64,000 nt of DNA from Rhizophagus clarus (Eukaryota > Glomeromycota > Glomeromycetes > Glomerales > Glomeraceae): NCBI GenBank assembly GCA_015698045.1, contig BLAL01000059.1, positions 253,001 through 317,000 on the forward strand. The letters run 5' to 3'. A model generated the notes under the pieces. The model worked only from the letters and a program-made list of their open reading frames with translations, was not told the DNA's origin and ran no database searches. Made by a program: the position numbers and the translations under genes. This document shows positions 36,228-47,952 of this stretch, in pieces; within the stretch, counting starts at the first letter, position 1, and the number at the start of each line of letters is the position of its first letter.

Positions 36228-37200
36228 TTATTATCATTTTTGCTACTGCTACTTCAACATTATTATCTCCATAAATTGATGTCATTACTTTTTTTTTTTA
36301 TATTTTGTTTTAATTCTTGTTTGATGTCTTGTAGAATTTCTTCTTTTACTTGATCTATAATACTATTAAATGATGATAAATTTCTTGATGGATCTTGACC
36401 TATACTATGAGTCATTTCTTGTCTAATATTTTGAATAATTTCACTATCTATTGAGTTATTCCTCGTGTTGTTTCTAGTTGATTATTATTATTTGGTGCAA
36501 ATTCAAATACTTCATTATTCGTCATTATCATTCCAGAACTTGAAATATTATCATTATATTCATTGTTATTTAGTCCAGGAGTTGCAATTGCTTTAGAACT
36601 TTCTTTTTTATTTTTATACATTTTCACTAAAAAAAAGCATAATCCAACTATAAAAATGAAAATTAAAATACTGACTATCCCTCCAATAATTGAAGCAGTT
36701 ATCAATTTATTTGCACCTTCTGAAGGACTTGTTGAATTTCCTGATAATGTTACGGATGATGAAGATGCTGATGGTCGTGCTGTTAATGGTACTGGTAAAG
36801 CACCTTCAGCACCTCCTGCTGATGGAGTAGCTCCTCCAGCTGGAGGAGCACTTCCTGCTGATGGGACAGCATCTCCTCCTGCTGGCGGAGCACCTTCTGC
36901 TGATGGTGCATCTCCTTCTGCTGGAGGAATTACCTTGGCCTTGGGTGCGCCACTTCCTATTGATGGTACATCTCCTCCTGGAGGAATTACCTTGGCCTTA
37001 GGTGCGATACCTCCTGTTGATGGTGCATCTCCTCCTGGTGGAATTACCTTGGCCTTGGGTGCGTCTGCTGGTGGAACGTCTCTTGCTGATGGTGGATCTC
37101 CCCTTGGTTGTGCCTTGCCTTTACTTTGAGTATTTACTTCATTTATAAATTGAATTGGAATAATAAAACCAATAAAAATTAAAATAAGTATTTTCTTCAT
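36228..37200 (-). pseudogene. Family 1 copy f: APKAKVIPPGGD-repeat TM protein, tail frameshifted
   Basis: ATG 37200 opens the MKK leader (the frame extends upstream to 37335, but the leader M is conserved in the family). 250 codons follow: signal peptide 1-25 (IQFINEVNTQ), Pro/Ala/Gly ectodomain with three APKAKVIPPGGD-type repeats (48-93) and further PPAGG units, TM helix about 167-192, stop-transfer KMYKNKK. The frame ends after TTRGITQ at 36448 because of a short deletion. The shifted frame beyond still encodes EIIQNIRQEMTHS and KQELKQNI, down to about 36,228. A surface protein lacking the distal tail helix could be produced. Confidence 0.75.
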
Positions 37201-37769
37201 TATACATATTATAGTACATGAGGAAATTATAAAAAAATGATTATGTTTATTGATAATTTTGTTCCTATCTATATGCAAAATTTGCTTTCGTGGTACATCA
37301 TTCTGTGTAGGTGTACCAGCAATTTTATCTACCATTATGTTAAATGAAAATTTATTTGTATGTTCGGTTGAACAAAGTAAAAAAAAATTTCATAATAAAT
37401 TCTTGTGATTTCTTTTTTTAGACTCTTTATTATCCTAACGACTGAACAACCTCTTTGTACTCAGCCAATTAAATTCTCCCAGCACAGCACACCACCTTCA
37501 TTGTCCAAGGCCATACATGTTTTATGAACGTTAATGATATACAGTAAATCCGGTTGTCGTTATTGAAATTTTGTGCCACATTGATAAAACAAATAAACAA
37601 TAAAATTGGGATACGTTTATTGATAATAAACAAGACAGTTTTTTTTCGGACTCGCAGCGTGACGGTCTGTTTCCTAGTTTAATACTATGTTGAAATAGAC
37701 TAGAAATTTTTTATGATTACGATATAAGTAAAAAAAAATATTCTCAGACAGATTATTTTATTAGTAGTC
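37201..37769. other. Copy f upstream region
   Basis: Holds upstream motif 1 at 37267-37298 (TATATGCAAAATTTGCTTTC). No other gene. Confidence 0.5.
37267..37298 (-). promoter_or_regulatory. Shared upstream motif 1, family 1 copy f
   Basis: CTATATGCAAAATTTGCTTT then CGTGGTACATC, about 70-100 bases before ATG 37200, as in copies e and g. Confidence 0.45.
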
Positions 37770-38900
37770 ACAAATGTCTCTGTTTTAAAGTTTGTGATCA
37801 CAAGATCAATTGTAACACAATGTAAATTGCTTTCCTACATCTTTTCCTATTATCTGATATTTCTCCGTTATCTTCATTATCTTATTATTTATTACCAAAC
37901 TACTAATATAAGAGACTTTGTTACTGATTGATGTTTGTAGCAGGTAAGCGTAGTGGAGTTTTGATAACCTTGATAATTTCATATTATAATAATCTAAATG
38001 AAAGTACCTTGAAATAACTTTTTTTTTTGCGAACGAGACAAAGCTTGAGCCCAAACTTTAATATGATATTTAATTTGGTAGTCTCAACTCTTAAGTTTTG
38101 AAAAACTAATAAAATATTATCATAATAACATTTCAACGTTATCCTTAAATGTATTTCCAAACTTCTATCATTTTTATATGTAGAAGAAAATTTCTTTTCC
38201 AAAAATTTTTTGCTGCGAAATTAAGTTTTCATTCCGAGATCCTTTTAATTTTTTTTTTTTGCTGCAATATTATATAAAAAAGAAGAATTACAATTTTTTT
38301 CATGTTACTTTCTGGTGGGACAAATATCCTTTTATATTAATGCGTGACACTTGTAGATTCAGGTATTTTTCGACAATAAAGAGTATGTGAATCGGATCTT
38401 ATAGGAGAGGTATTTTAATAGATAGATAAAAACAGGATGAGGAAAGATCTTTTTTTCGTAGTACTTTATTTGTATATTACATAAACAAGTAGACATTGTA
38501 CAGTACATAAATTATCAATGGGGCATTCATTAGAGTTAGATTTGGTAGTACAAGTGTACAACAAAAAAAATGAGAGTTGTATAAAAAGGAATTTGGGCTA
38601 GTGCTGAAGTGTAACGTAAGATTATGTATTACTTGCACAACATAAATATTTGCTTTGTCACGGTTCATTATATTGCTTGATCTAGAGTCGCTGATTTTAG
38701 GTAAACTTTACAATCAATTTTCATATTAAAAAAAAAAATTGCTTGCAATTTAATATAAGCTTCATGAATATTTGAATTTGTAAATAAATTAAACGATTTT
38801 TAAATTAGCTTTTAGTCACAGTTTCAGTTGAAAAGGAACAGTTTGCGATGTGTAAAAAAGGATCTACGTAATATACATGTCAACAAGATGTTACAATAGA
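37770..38900 (+). repeat. Kelch upstream module, copy 4, no gene attached
   Basis: Matches the 29.9-31.0 and 20.4-22.1 modules over AAAGTTTGTGATCACAAGAT, the CAACGTTATCCTTAAATGTA line, the T-rich tract, and the AATTTTCATATTAAA block near 38,720. No kelch exon follows. Short open frames across it are not conserved. Confidence 0.5.
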
Positions 38901-39934
38901 TATAGAGTAATGTAAAAGTTCAGCTAATTACATGTTAAATGCTCAATAGTTAAGGTTCATTTTTTTCCCAATGGTTTGAAATTTGAGCGAACTGAACTTT
39001 TAACCATAACCGTTCTTTTGGTTTATTACGTGATTTTTCTAACCTTAAATGCAACAGACTATTAATAAAAATTAAAATGTCACGCTATATACTGTAAAGC
39101 TATAAATACATGTACTTTGTCTTAAAGTTTCCATGTAAATAATTCAAATGTATCACTGTTAATAATATATCTAATTCCCGTTTCATTGTACCTGTAATCA
39201 GTGTTGTGACTTGGACCGGGACATGTCCTTGAACAGAACGTCTGGAACAATCCAAGTCTTTGGACAGGACTTTGATATCTATTTACATATATAATCTTAA
39301 TACAATTAATCCCATCACTTGAAACTTTTAACCGGTTAATATTAAAAGGATTCAGAAATTTTTGGATGCAAATTGTGTTTTTAAATTTCGAGTTTTGGAA
39401 CACGTGATCATTTGTATGTCATTATATAAATTTGACCAGAAATTATGCTCAAAATAGTTATAACCGCGTTTAATCGTATTAACAAGTTCTAACCTCCACT
39501 GGTTTAAATCATATAAATATAAATATATATATGCATATTAAATTGAATTACATCTTATCTTTTTATCTGGTAAATTCATGAATATATCACCCCTCCTACA
39601 TAAATGACAATTTTGATGATACAGTAAATCTCATTTTCTCCATAAAATCGTTAGTATTGTTCAAAGAAATTAGAAAATAAAATTATATGCAGCTTCAATG
39701 ATATCTAACTTTGTGGAGTAGTAAAGGAGTAAAAAAGGGAGAGAGAAATAAACAATTTAATGGGAACTTGATTTATATAAATAACAACCAGAAATCAGTG
39801 CCGAAGTCACATATGCCCTGTAAATTTTTTTTCCTGAAGTGTTATCATTTAAGTACCAATTGTATACGGTCAAATATCCTGCCTTTTTTTTGGACGCTTG
39901 CAAAGAGTAGATTTTAATTTCATAATTAGTAATT
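38901..39934. other. Intergenic; no gene supported
   Basis: A 93-codon minus-strand frame (39122-39403) has no features that persuade me. It ends among AT-rich repeats. The rest is non-coding. Confidence 0.4.
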
Positions 39935-40075
39935 ATAAACAGTTAAAATAAAGTGCTTTCTTCATTATTGTGAGTACATATAAAAAAAATTAATTAAGGA
40001 CTAAGAAAGAAGTAAAAATGATTAATTTTGTTCCTATTTAATAATTTATAAACAAAAAAATATTTTTTTTTAGTA
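39935..40075 (-). pseudogene. Family 1 relic h: start codon and 5' flank only
   Basis: ATG 39965 reads MKKALYFNC then stops. Upstream sequence aligns with copy e (TTCTTCATTATTGTGA, then a spaced AAGAAGTAAAAA, then CCTATTTAATAATTTATA). Everything past the fourth codon is gone, so this is the eighth trace of the family. Confidence 0.6.
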
Positions 40076-40489
40076 CAGTACAATGTATCAGATGAACAAA
40101 TAACGAATAGAAAAAAATATTTTTTTTTCTTAATTAAAAAACTTTTATTCTTGTAATCATAAAATAACAACATTATAGAATTACAGAGTAAACAGCGAGT
40201 TCGACTCCATAACATAGTAATATAATTGCAGTATAATAAATTTACGCAACTATATTTGTCTATATACGAAGCATAATATTGTAAGCTAATCCTAATGTCT
40301 GATCCACATTTTGCTCTAGAATAATTTCAGTCGATTCAAATTCTTCTCGAAAAAGACTTTTATGATAACCATTAAAATAAAAAAAAAAGATTATTCTGTT
40401 AATTAGTCGTGAATTATTTTATTTATATTTGTTTTGTCACTTTAAAACTATGCAAACAAAAATGCAAAGTAGATTCCGGAAAAAAGTTT
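40076..40489. other. Intergenic; nothing recognised
   Basis: AT-rich with homopolymers, no coding features. Confidence 0.4.
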
Positions 40490-41357
40490 GTGGTCTGTAA
40501 TATCGCACACGATTAATTGGTAATACAATGCAGATTGTTTTCTGTCATTTGCTAAATTTGACATTTGGAATATTATTTATATTTAACAGCTACTTGAGAT
40601 TGTTCTCTCTTTCTTATTATTAGGATTATCCGATATTCTTCACTAATCCACTATTTGGCACCCAACTACTATAAAGACAAAGTTTCCTTACTTTCCTACT
40701 TGATCGTAACTGCCTAATTGGTATGTGTGGTAAAGATTGATAATTTCATGACAATCATTTTGTAACAATGAATCTAGATCTTGTGTCTAAACTACTTACG
40801 CTCTACTCTCAAGTTTCGAAAAACTGAAAAAAAATTTCTCTCTTCATTGTTTCGCAAAAAATTTTCTTGCCACGAAATTACAATAATTCTCGGTCCTTTT
40901 GATCCTTTTCTTTACAGTAATTTACTAAACATTTGGATAAAAAATTTTTTACTTACACATCTCTTCCTCGATAATAAAAGGGTATGAATCTGTTCTTTTA
41001 GGAAGTTTGCTAAATAGATAATACAGAATTTGCTTTTAATACTTTTATTTGATTTTTCTGATAATAAAGGAGTCGAGAAAATTAAATTTTAGGGAGAATT
41101 TTTTTTTTAATTTTTTCATAACGATTATAAACGAATATTCTATGATATTATTTAAACTTAAATAAATAATATAAATTTTTAATTACAGTACGATTTGGAG
41201 TAGGATTCTGATTAGATATTTGGAGTGTCACTACGGGAAACTTAAAAAAGTTTTTGTATTACAGTATTGTACAACAAGAAAAAATTATGGCCGGTTTTTA
41301 TTCTACGATGAATAAGGTAACAATTATAAATATAAAATATTAAATATGCAGAAGCAA
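40490..41357 (+). repeat. Kelch upstream module, copy 5 (left half)
   Basis: GTTTGTGGTCTGTAATATCG, GATTAATTGGTAATACAATG, and TTATTAGGATTATCCGATAT match, inverted, the 21.9-22.07 kb block. It continues through a CTACGATGAATAAGGTAAC line to the hAT target site, and resumes beyond the hAT element at 46,332. Confidence 0.6.
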
Positions 41358-41739
41358 ACTCTTACTAGAGTTTCGAACCAGATTTATTTTTTAAATCCAA
41401 ATTAGATACGAATAAAACCGAATTCCTTCGATTCAATCTGAACATAATAAATCCGGTTTCCTTCGGTTAATCCGGATATAATAAATCCGGTTTCCTTCGG
41501 TTAATCCGGATATAATAAATCTGGTTTCCTTCAGTTAATCCAGATATAGTAAATCTATAGTAAATTCGGTTAATCCAAATATATTAAATCCGATTTCTTT
41601 TCTGACGCAATGTGTACCGGATCAAATGAAAATATAGAAATCATTCAGGTTCATTGATTCCATAAGGTCTAAATTTTAAATTAGATAAAAAAATGTCACT
41701 TTTTTTCGTTTCCTTTCCTTTCCTTCGGTTTAAGTTGCT

Positions 41740-44700
41740 ATGTCTGAGACTGACTCAATAGTTACCCGTTCAAGCACTTTTTCTAATGATCGCAAAAAAC
41801 ATAAAAGAAGTGCCACATCTCCAGAAATCGTCAAACCAATCGATAGAACAAACAAAAGCCACACTAGCTACTTTTTTCGCAAAGACACTGATGATAATGA
41901 AATTGCTTATTGTATACTATGCGAACGAAAACTTGCATCCAATAGAAAGCCATATTCTTATAGCAGAAAGGGGGGATTAACATCAAATCTGGCAGTTCAC
42001 TTACGTGATAAGCATGGTGTAACAAAGAATAATTATTTAGAATATTTAGATGTAAACAATGAGGTAAAGACATAAAGAAGCTGTACTCAAGCATTCATAA
42101 TACTAAAAATATTTGAATATTTTTACTTTAGCCAAAAGAAAATGAAGCACAAGTAACAAATTATCGATGTAGTGAGACCCGGCAGCAAGAATTATTACGC
42201 CTTTTAATAACATTTATAATTAAATTCGTTCAACCTCTTTATATTCTCCAGAATAACGCATTTCGTGATTTTGTTCATGGCTGTGAACCCGGATTTCAAA
42301 TTCCATGCAAAAAAACTGCAAAAAACTTAATACACGAAGCTTATATTTGGAGTAAAGATCAACTGTTGAACTTGCTTGGTAGTACTGTCACGTCTATTCA
42401 TTTAACAATTGATCTTTGGACAGCGAGAAGCAAACATGATTTTATCAGAGTAACAGCAACTTGGCTTGCTTCCGACTTTACTTTTTATGAAGTTTTGCTC
42501 ACTTGTAATCATTTGGAGTACCCACATACAGGTGAAGCCATCAGCGATGAACTATACTGAATTATTGATCAATGGCGCTTAAAAAATACAATATCTACCA
42601 TTTCCACTGATAATGGCTCGAATATGGTCAAAGCTGTGAGTATTTTAAGCAAATCATTACCTGGCATTAAAAGACATCCTTGCGTGGCACATACCTTGCA
42701 GTTGTCTGTAAAAGAAGGATTGAAGTATTGTAAAGACATTCACTGGCGAATCAAGAATCTTCAAAAATTTTTTCGGTTACCAAAACAGGCACAAAGACTG
42801 AGAGAGGCACAATTTGATATCGATAACCAAGATGTGTCAATTATTGAAGAATCCCAAATACAAACTAGTCCCTTGGATGTTTTAAGTGATACAAAAACAA
42901 GATGGAATTCGACATTAATTGCATGGAAAAGAGTTCTTGAGCTACATAATGCTATACGCCATGTTTCAACAAAATTATTATCAGAAAAGGATCGTATATT
43001 AAATAAAGAAGGTGAAAAATTGGAAAGCTTATGCCTGACACACGATGAGAAAATACAAGTTAAATTTAAAATTATTTTTAAATTTGTATTTTATGATTAA
43101 ATTAACTAAAATTTTACAACTTTTTTTTATGATTTTTTTTTTACGAATTTTCTTTACTTACGAATTTTTATTAACAAATTTTTTTATGAATTTTTTATGA
43201 ACCTTCCTTATGATTTTTTTTTTATTATGAATTTTTTTACGACGAATTTTTATGGATTTTTTTATGATTTTTTTTATTATGAATTTTTTTACGACGAATT
43301 TTTATGGATTTTTTTATGATTTTTTTTATTATGAATTTTTTTACGACGAATTTTATGGATTTTTTTAATTTTTATAATTTTTATGGATTTTCTTTATGAT
43401 TTTTTTTAAACAAATTTTTTTATGAATTTTTTTTATGAATTTTCCTTACGAATTTTTTTTTATTATGAATTTTTTTACGACGATTTTTTATGGATTTTTT
43501 TAATTATGATTTTTTTTACAACGAATTTTTATGGATTATTTTATGATTTTTTTAAACAAATTTTTTTATGAATTTTTTTTACGAATTTTCCTTACAAATT
43601 TTTATGGATTTTTTTAAGATTTTTTTTTATTAACGAATTTAACAAATTTATTTATGAATTTTTTTTACGAATTTACATTGACGAATTTTTTATGAAAATA
43701 TCACAAATTTTTAATAATTTTTTTTACAACTTTTATTAATAAATTTTAATGAATTTATATTGATGAAATTTTTTATAATGATTTATGCTTATGAATTTTT
43801 TATGGATTATTTTAACAAATTTTTCACAAATTACGCTAATTTTTATATGAATTTTTATATGAAATTTTTTCATAAATTTTTATTTGCTTTTTTTATAATT
43901 CATCTATTAACTTTCTTATGAATTTTTTATTACCAAATTTCAATTTTTTTAACAATCTATTTCGTAAAACGAAACTTTTTGGAAATTTAATTTGCATTTA
44001 TTATATGAATTTTTTACTAATGAATTTTAATAAATTTATTTGTGATTTTTTTGATTCTTTTTTTACAATTTATTTGCTTATTTCCGAATTTTTGACTTTA
44101 TTCTTAAAAAAAAAAGTTTTGTCCAAGAAATGGTTAAATTGTTGGAACCATTTAAAACTATTACACGACGATTATCAGGTAGCAAGTATCCAACACTTAA
44201 TATGGTACATCCATACATGTGTATGCTTAAGCGGATGTTTGCTCCAAGAGCCAATGAAAATAAAACTATAGAAAGTTATTTAGAACTTATATATGGGCTT
44301 TTAATACCTGAGAATGAAGAAGAGAATGCTGAAGAAGATATAGATGATTCAAGTTCTACTGTTAGTAGTGATGATGATATTCCAACTGCAGGAAATCAAC
44401 ATTGGCAATATATGCATCAAAGACAAAGCCAGGGTCAAGGACGTGGTCAAAGTCAAAGGACGTGGTCGTGGTCATGGCCGTGGTTGTGGTTGTGGTTGTG
44501 GTTATGGTCATGGTCATATTTTGCAAAGATCAAATAATGAAGTTGAAGATATAAACCAAGTCGAGTATCTTCCTCCGGTGAGTAATCTTGATAATGTTCT
44601 AAAGAAAATTCGTGCAGCCATTTACCTTTCTTTAGAAACACATTGGGATGTGCCAAGCGAATTATCATTAGTCGCAACAATATTAGATCCCCGAATGAAA

Positions 44701-45186
44701 AGCTTTTTATTTGTGGAAGATTCACATCGTGAGGAACAAAAAATACAAGCTGAATCTCTTTTAAATAACCTTTATACTCAACTCAAGCATGATTTGGAAC
44801 TTTCAGAAGAGGTTAGATCATCCATTTTGGATGATGATGATGACATATTTGAAAGAATGTGGGCCAGTAACCAACAGTTAACACAAACAGGTAATGATAA
44901 TAATGAAATTATGTGTTACTTGCGGTGTCTTGATGAACCGAAAAGTACAGATCCTCTGGTATGGTGGAGGGATCATAGATCAAGTTATCCTATTCTATCA
45001 AAATTAGCTCAAAAATATCTTTCAATTCCTTTCACGTCTGTACCAAGTGAACGGCTCTTCTCTGACGCTGGTAATCACATTTCTGCAAAGAGAACACGAT
45101 TGGCTCCTGAATTGGTTGATCGAATTTTATTTTTAAAGCGAAATAGTATATATTTTCCCATATTTCCACCTTTAGAGAATGAATAA
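41740..45186 (+). pseudogene. hAT transposase: BED zinc finger + RNase H-like + hAT C-terminal domain
   Basis: Exon 1, 41740-42063: BED finger with Cys pair in YCILCERK and His pair in LAVHLRDKHG. After a 68-bp GT-AG intron, exon 2 (42132 to about 43,056) carries the catalytic fold: first Asp in LTIDLWTA, second in STDNGSNMVKAV, then CVAHTLQLSV and RWNSTLIAWKRV. A TGA at 42558-42560 interrupts it (ELY-stop-IIDQW, Arg in relatives). A T-rich stretch follows; coding resumes near 44,120 (VKLLEPF...LSGSKYPTL), passes an acidic segment and an Arg/Gly-rich run where the frame shifts, and ends in the hAT dimerisation domain (WWRDHRSSYPILSKLAQKYL, SVPSERLFSDAG, 44,940-45,150). It would excise and reinsert DNA; dead by one stop and a frameshift. 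Confidence 0.88.
43110..43910. repeat. T-rich minisatellite inside the hAT transposase
   Basis: Repeated TTATGAATTTTTTTACGACG followed by AATTTTTATGGATTTTTTTA, period about 50-60 bases, several copies, decaying rightward. It separates the RNase H-like and C-terminal parts and may be an expanded intron. Confidence 0.65.
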
Positions 45187-46323
45187 TTGAGTTAGTATAA
45201 TATAATTAGGAAAACTTAGTATGAATAATATATAATATGAACGATATATATACTGTATGAACAAATTGAACAATGTAAATAAAATTTATTGCAATTATGG
45301 TCAAGCAAATTTTTAGTTTATCAGTTATAGGAAATATTACAAAAAAATTTTTTTCATTAAGGTCGGTAAAAAAAATTGTGGCATAGTACCATCATTAAAA
45401 AGTAATATAATATAGCGCTTAAACTCAAATAACAAAAGTCGTGCATTTTGACCGCTACTATGATTTTATTAAAAAATTTTTTGTATAGTATTTATTATCT
45501 CACTTGGATCTCACTTGGAAGTTAACATACTTTTTTATTATTAAAGGTAATAGAAACTTTAGAATTTACTAAATACGGTGAAAAATTAAAACTTTAAACT
45601 AATGCCAGCAAAAATATATGTATTTTTCTTACTTAAAACTTAAAAATAAACTTTTTTTTTTAGTCATAAATTATTATGATATACCCAGCTAATATTAATG
45701 AATACGAGTATATAAGGATCTGTAGAAAGGTTATGTAGATAGAGACAAAGTTTTATGGTAATTATAAAAATTTAGTGGGTCATAACGAGTTATATGCAAT
45801 AAAATTTAATTTAATTTTATTCTTAGGAATTGCATGATAAATATACATACAATTAATACAACATATATCAAAAATGTATTTGTATTTATCTTTTTATTAC
45901 AACTTTGATCTTGAAAAACACTTTTTTTTAAGGGGTATATTTCGTAAAGTATAAAAAAAAAAATTTTTTTTTATGAAAAAAAAGTAACTAATTTAATATA
46001 AAAATGAACTGCGCATGACATTTCCGGTGGCTGTAAAATATATAGTAATAAATTTCTGGAGAAACGAATAAAACTGGATTTAATAAATCCGAATGAAACG
46101 AATAAAACCGGATATAATAAATCTGGATTGAACGAATAAAACCGGATATAATAAATCTGGATTAAACGAATAAAACCAGATATAATAAATCCGGATTAAA
46201 CAAATAAAACTGGATATAATAAATTCGGATGAAGCCGAAGCAACCGAATCTACCCGGTACTAAATCCGAACTGGGAGAATCCGGTTTTAAATCCGAATGT
46301 CGAAGGTTAGATCCAAACCCTAG
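45187..46323. other. hAT 3' non-coding part with subterminal repeats
   Basis: No gene. The last 250 bases are the inverted repeat array described for the element. Confidence 0.6.
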
Positions 46324-46331
46324 ACTCTTAC

Positions 46332-46560
46332 CTAATATAGAACTATGAAATATCTATGTAAAAAGAATGTCGATTATATTATATATAGACAATCAATTTT
46401 CATGCAGTATATTCACAAGGCTTTTGTAATGGTTTTATCGCAAGAAAAGTTTTTATTTCCGAGAAATAAAGTTTCGAAAAGTAACACTGGTTTGTGGTTT
46501 GTAGAGTGTAAAAATTCAAGTATAGTAATATGATATCGCACTTGTAATTTTGGATTTTGG
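46332..46560 (+). repeat. Kelch upstream module, copy 5 (right half)
   Basis: CGATTATATTATATATAGAC then AATTTTCATGCAGTA matches the 26,300-26,335 part of module copy 2, so this is the continuation of the 40,490-41,357 segment split by the hAT insertion. Confidence 0.6.
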
Positions 46561-47200
46561 AATATTCTTTATAATTTGAAGAAAAATCAACCTACTAAAC
46601 TTACAAATTCTCCAAATAAATTTTAATGTCAATTTATCTTAAATATCTAAAGGTACTGTAGTTTGCGATTATAAATATCTTTACTGAATTGAATCGCTAA
46701 TAAATTATGATGTTACTTCCCTTCTAAAATTCTATATACAGTATATTATACGACTGAAAACAAAGTTATTTAGTTACATTATAAAAAAATTTTTTCGCTT
46801 ATTTAGTTGTATTCAGTTTAGTGCAATAATTGCAATTCGATTATAGTCTTATGATATTAATTTATTGACACATTTTGAAATTATATTAAAATCTTTTTTT
46901 TGGGATTAACTGAAATTTTTGGATCACCTCTAGTGATGCAGTTTGAACTCGATTACATTGGGATGAGCCGTATCACAACTGAGTTATAACTAGTTATAAC
47001 TCTTTCTTTAAGGTACGGCAAATTGTAACTGGTAAATGTGCCGTAACTGGTATACGCACCATAATTGGTATATGTGCCATGACTGGTATATGTATCATAA
47101 ATAGGCACCGTAACTTGTAATAATTATTGAATTTATAAATTTATTTTAAAAACATATATTATAAAGCATAAAATACAGTATGAACTGTAAGTGTATTTTT
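46561..47200. other. Intergenic with a short GTAACTGGTATATG tandem repeat
   Basis: About 47,020-47,110 has four imperfect copies of GTAACTGGTATATGTGCC. No gene. Confidence 0.5.
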
Positions 47201-47952
47201 ATATCGTTCTAATTATTCATTCTTCTTTTTCTTCTTCATTATTAAAAATTCGAGCTACTAAGATCTAAAAAAATAGAAATTGAATTGAGAAGAAAACTAA
47301 AAACAAAAGAATAAAAGAATAAACAACGAAATATAAAAAATAATACAAAAATAAGATGAAAGTATAAAGAAATAACATACCTTTAACACAAAATCGGAAA
47401 CTTAAAACCTAAAAGAAAGAGATAAATTAGAAATGAACGAAAAAAATAATAACAAAATAAAGAAAAAAGAACGAAAAAAAACATACCTGTGAAACTAAAA
47501 GATCTTAAAAATCCTAAGATAAAGAAATAAAAAAGAAATTAGAAATGGGAATAAGAAGGAAAAATATAAAGGAATGGAATAAAACAGTAAAAAACATACC
47601 TGGTTTTTGTTTTATTTAAAAGAAAAAATGTCGCGCCTAAAAAAAAGATTATCTATAAGCAAATAATTACATTGATCAGCCAATAAAATTTGTTTGTTCA
47701 CGTGATTATAATAGGCGCCAATTCCATTTTCCCATAGTATTAATATAATTTTGACAATTTTAATAAAATAATAACATTTCATATTTGAAAATTTTATTTT
47801 ATATAATTTATACATCATCTAAAATTATAATCACATTTTTTACGCTACCTACATATTTGTGACTATATAGAAGTTCCTCCACTATAAGCACACCTTATAA
47901 TCACACGAGATGATGGTCCCTACGGGTGTGACTATAAAGGAGAATGACTGTA
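47201..47952 (-). other. A-rich region with serial splice-like sites
   Basis: On the minus strand, short cores end in G-GTATGTT donors at 47380, 47486 and 47599, about 105-113 bases apart. Two are preceded by TAG acceptors, giving 28-nt (47381-47408) and 27-nt (47487-47513) exon-like cores. This recalls the array at 23.8-24.9 kb. A 68-codon frame at 47,612-47,818 is unrecognised. No protein assignment. Confidence 0.35.

Larger units (their letters stand above)
41366..46323 (+). mobile_element. hAT DNA transposon with 8-bp target duplication
   Basis: ACTCTTAC occurs at 41358-41365 and again at 46324-46331, directly bounding the element. Its ends are TAGAGTTTCGAAC and, inverted, TAGGGTTTGGATC. 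Inside each end is an array of an inverted subterminal repeat: about four GGTTAATCCGGATATAATAA-type units left (41,440-41,600) and about five RATATAATAAATCYGGATT-type units right (46,070-46,250). One plus-strand transposase gene lies between. Length is 4958 bp, enlarged by a T-rich repeat at 43.1-44.1 kb. Confidence 0.92.

Noticed and set aside
36563..37129. 188-codon plus-strand frame
   Set aside because: Antisense shadow of family 1 copy f, with the same cause.
39122..39403. 93-codon minus-strand frame
   Set aside because: No domain, no leader, and composition like the flanks; not supportable as a gene.
37770..41357. Small frames at 37.8-38.2, 38.5 and 40.8-41.0 kb as genes
   Set aside because: They fall in the kelch upstream modules, and the frames are not kept between module copies.
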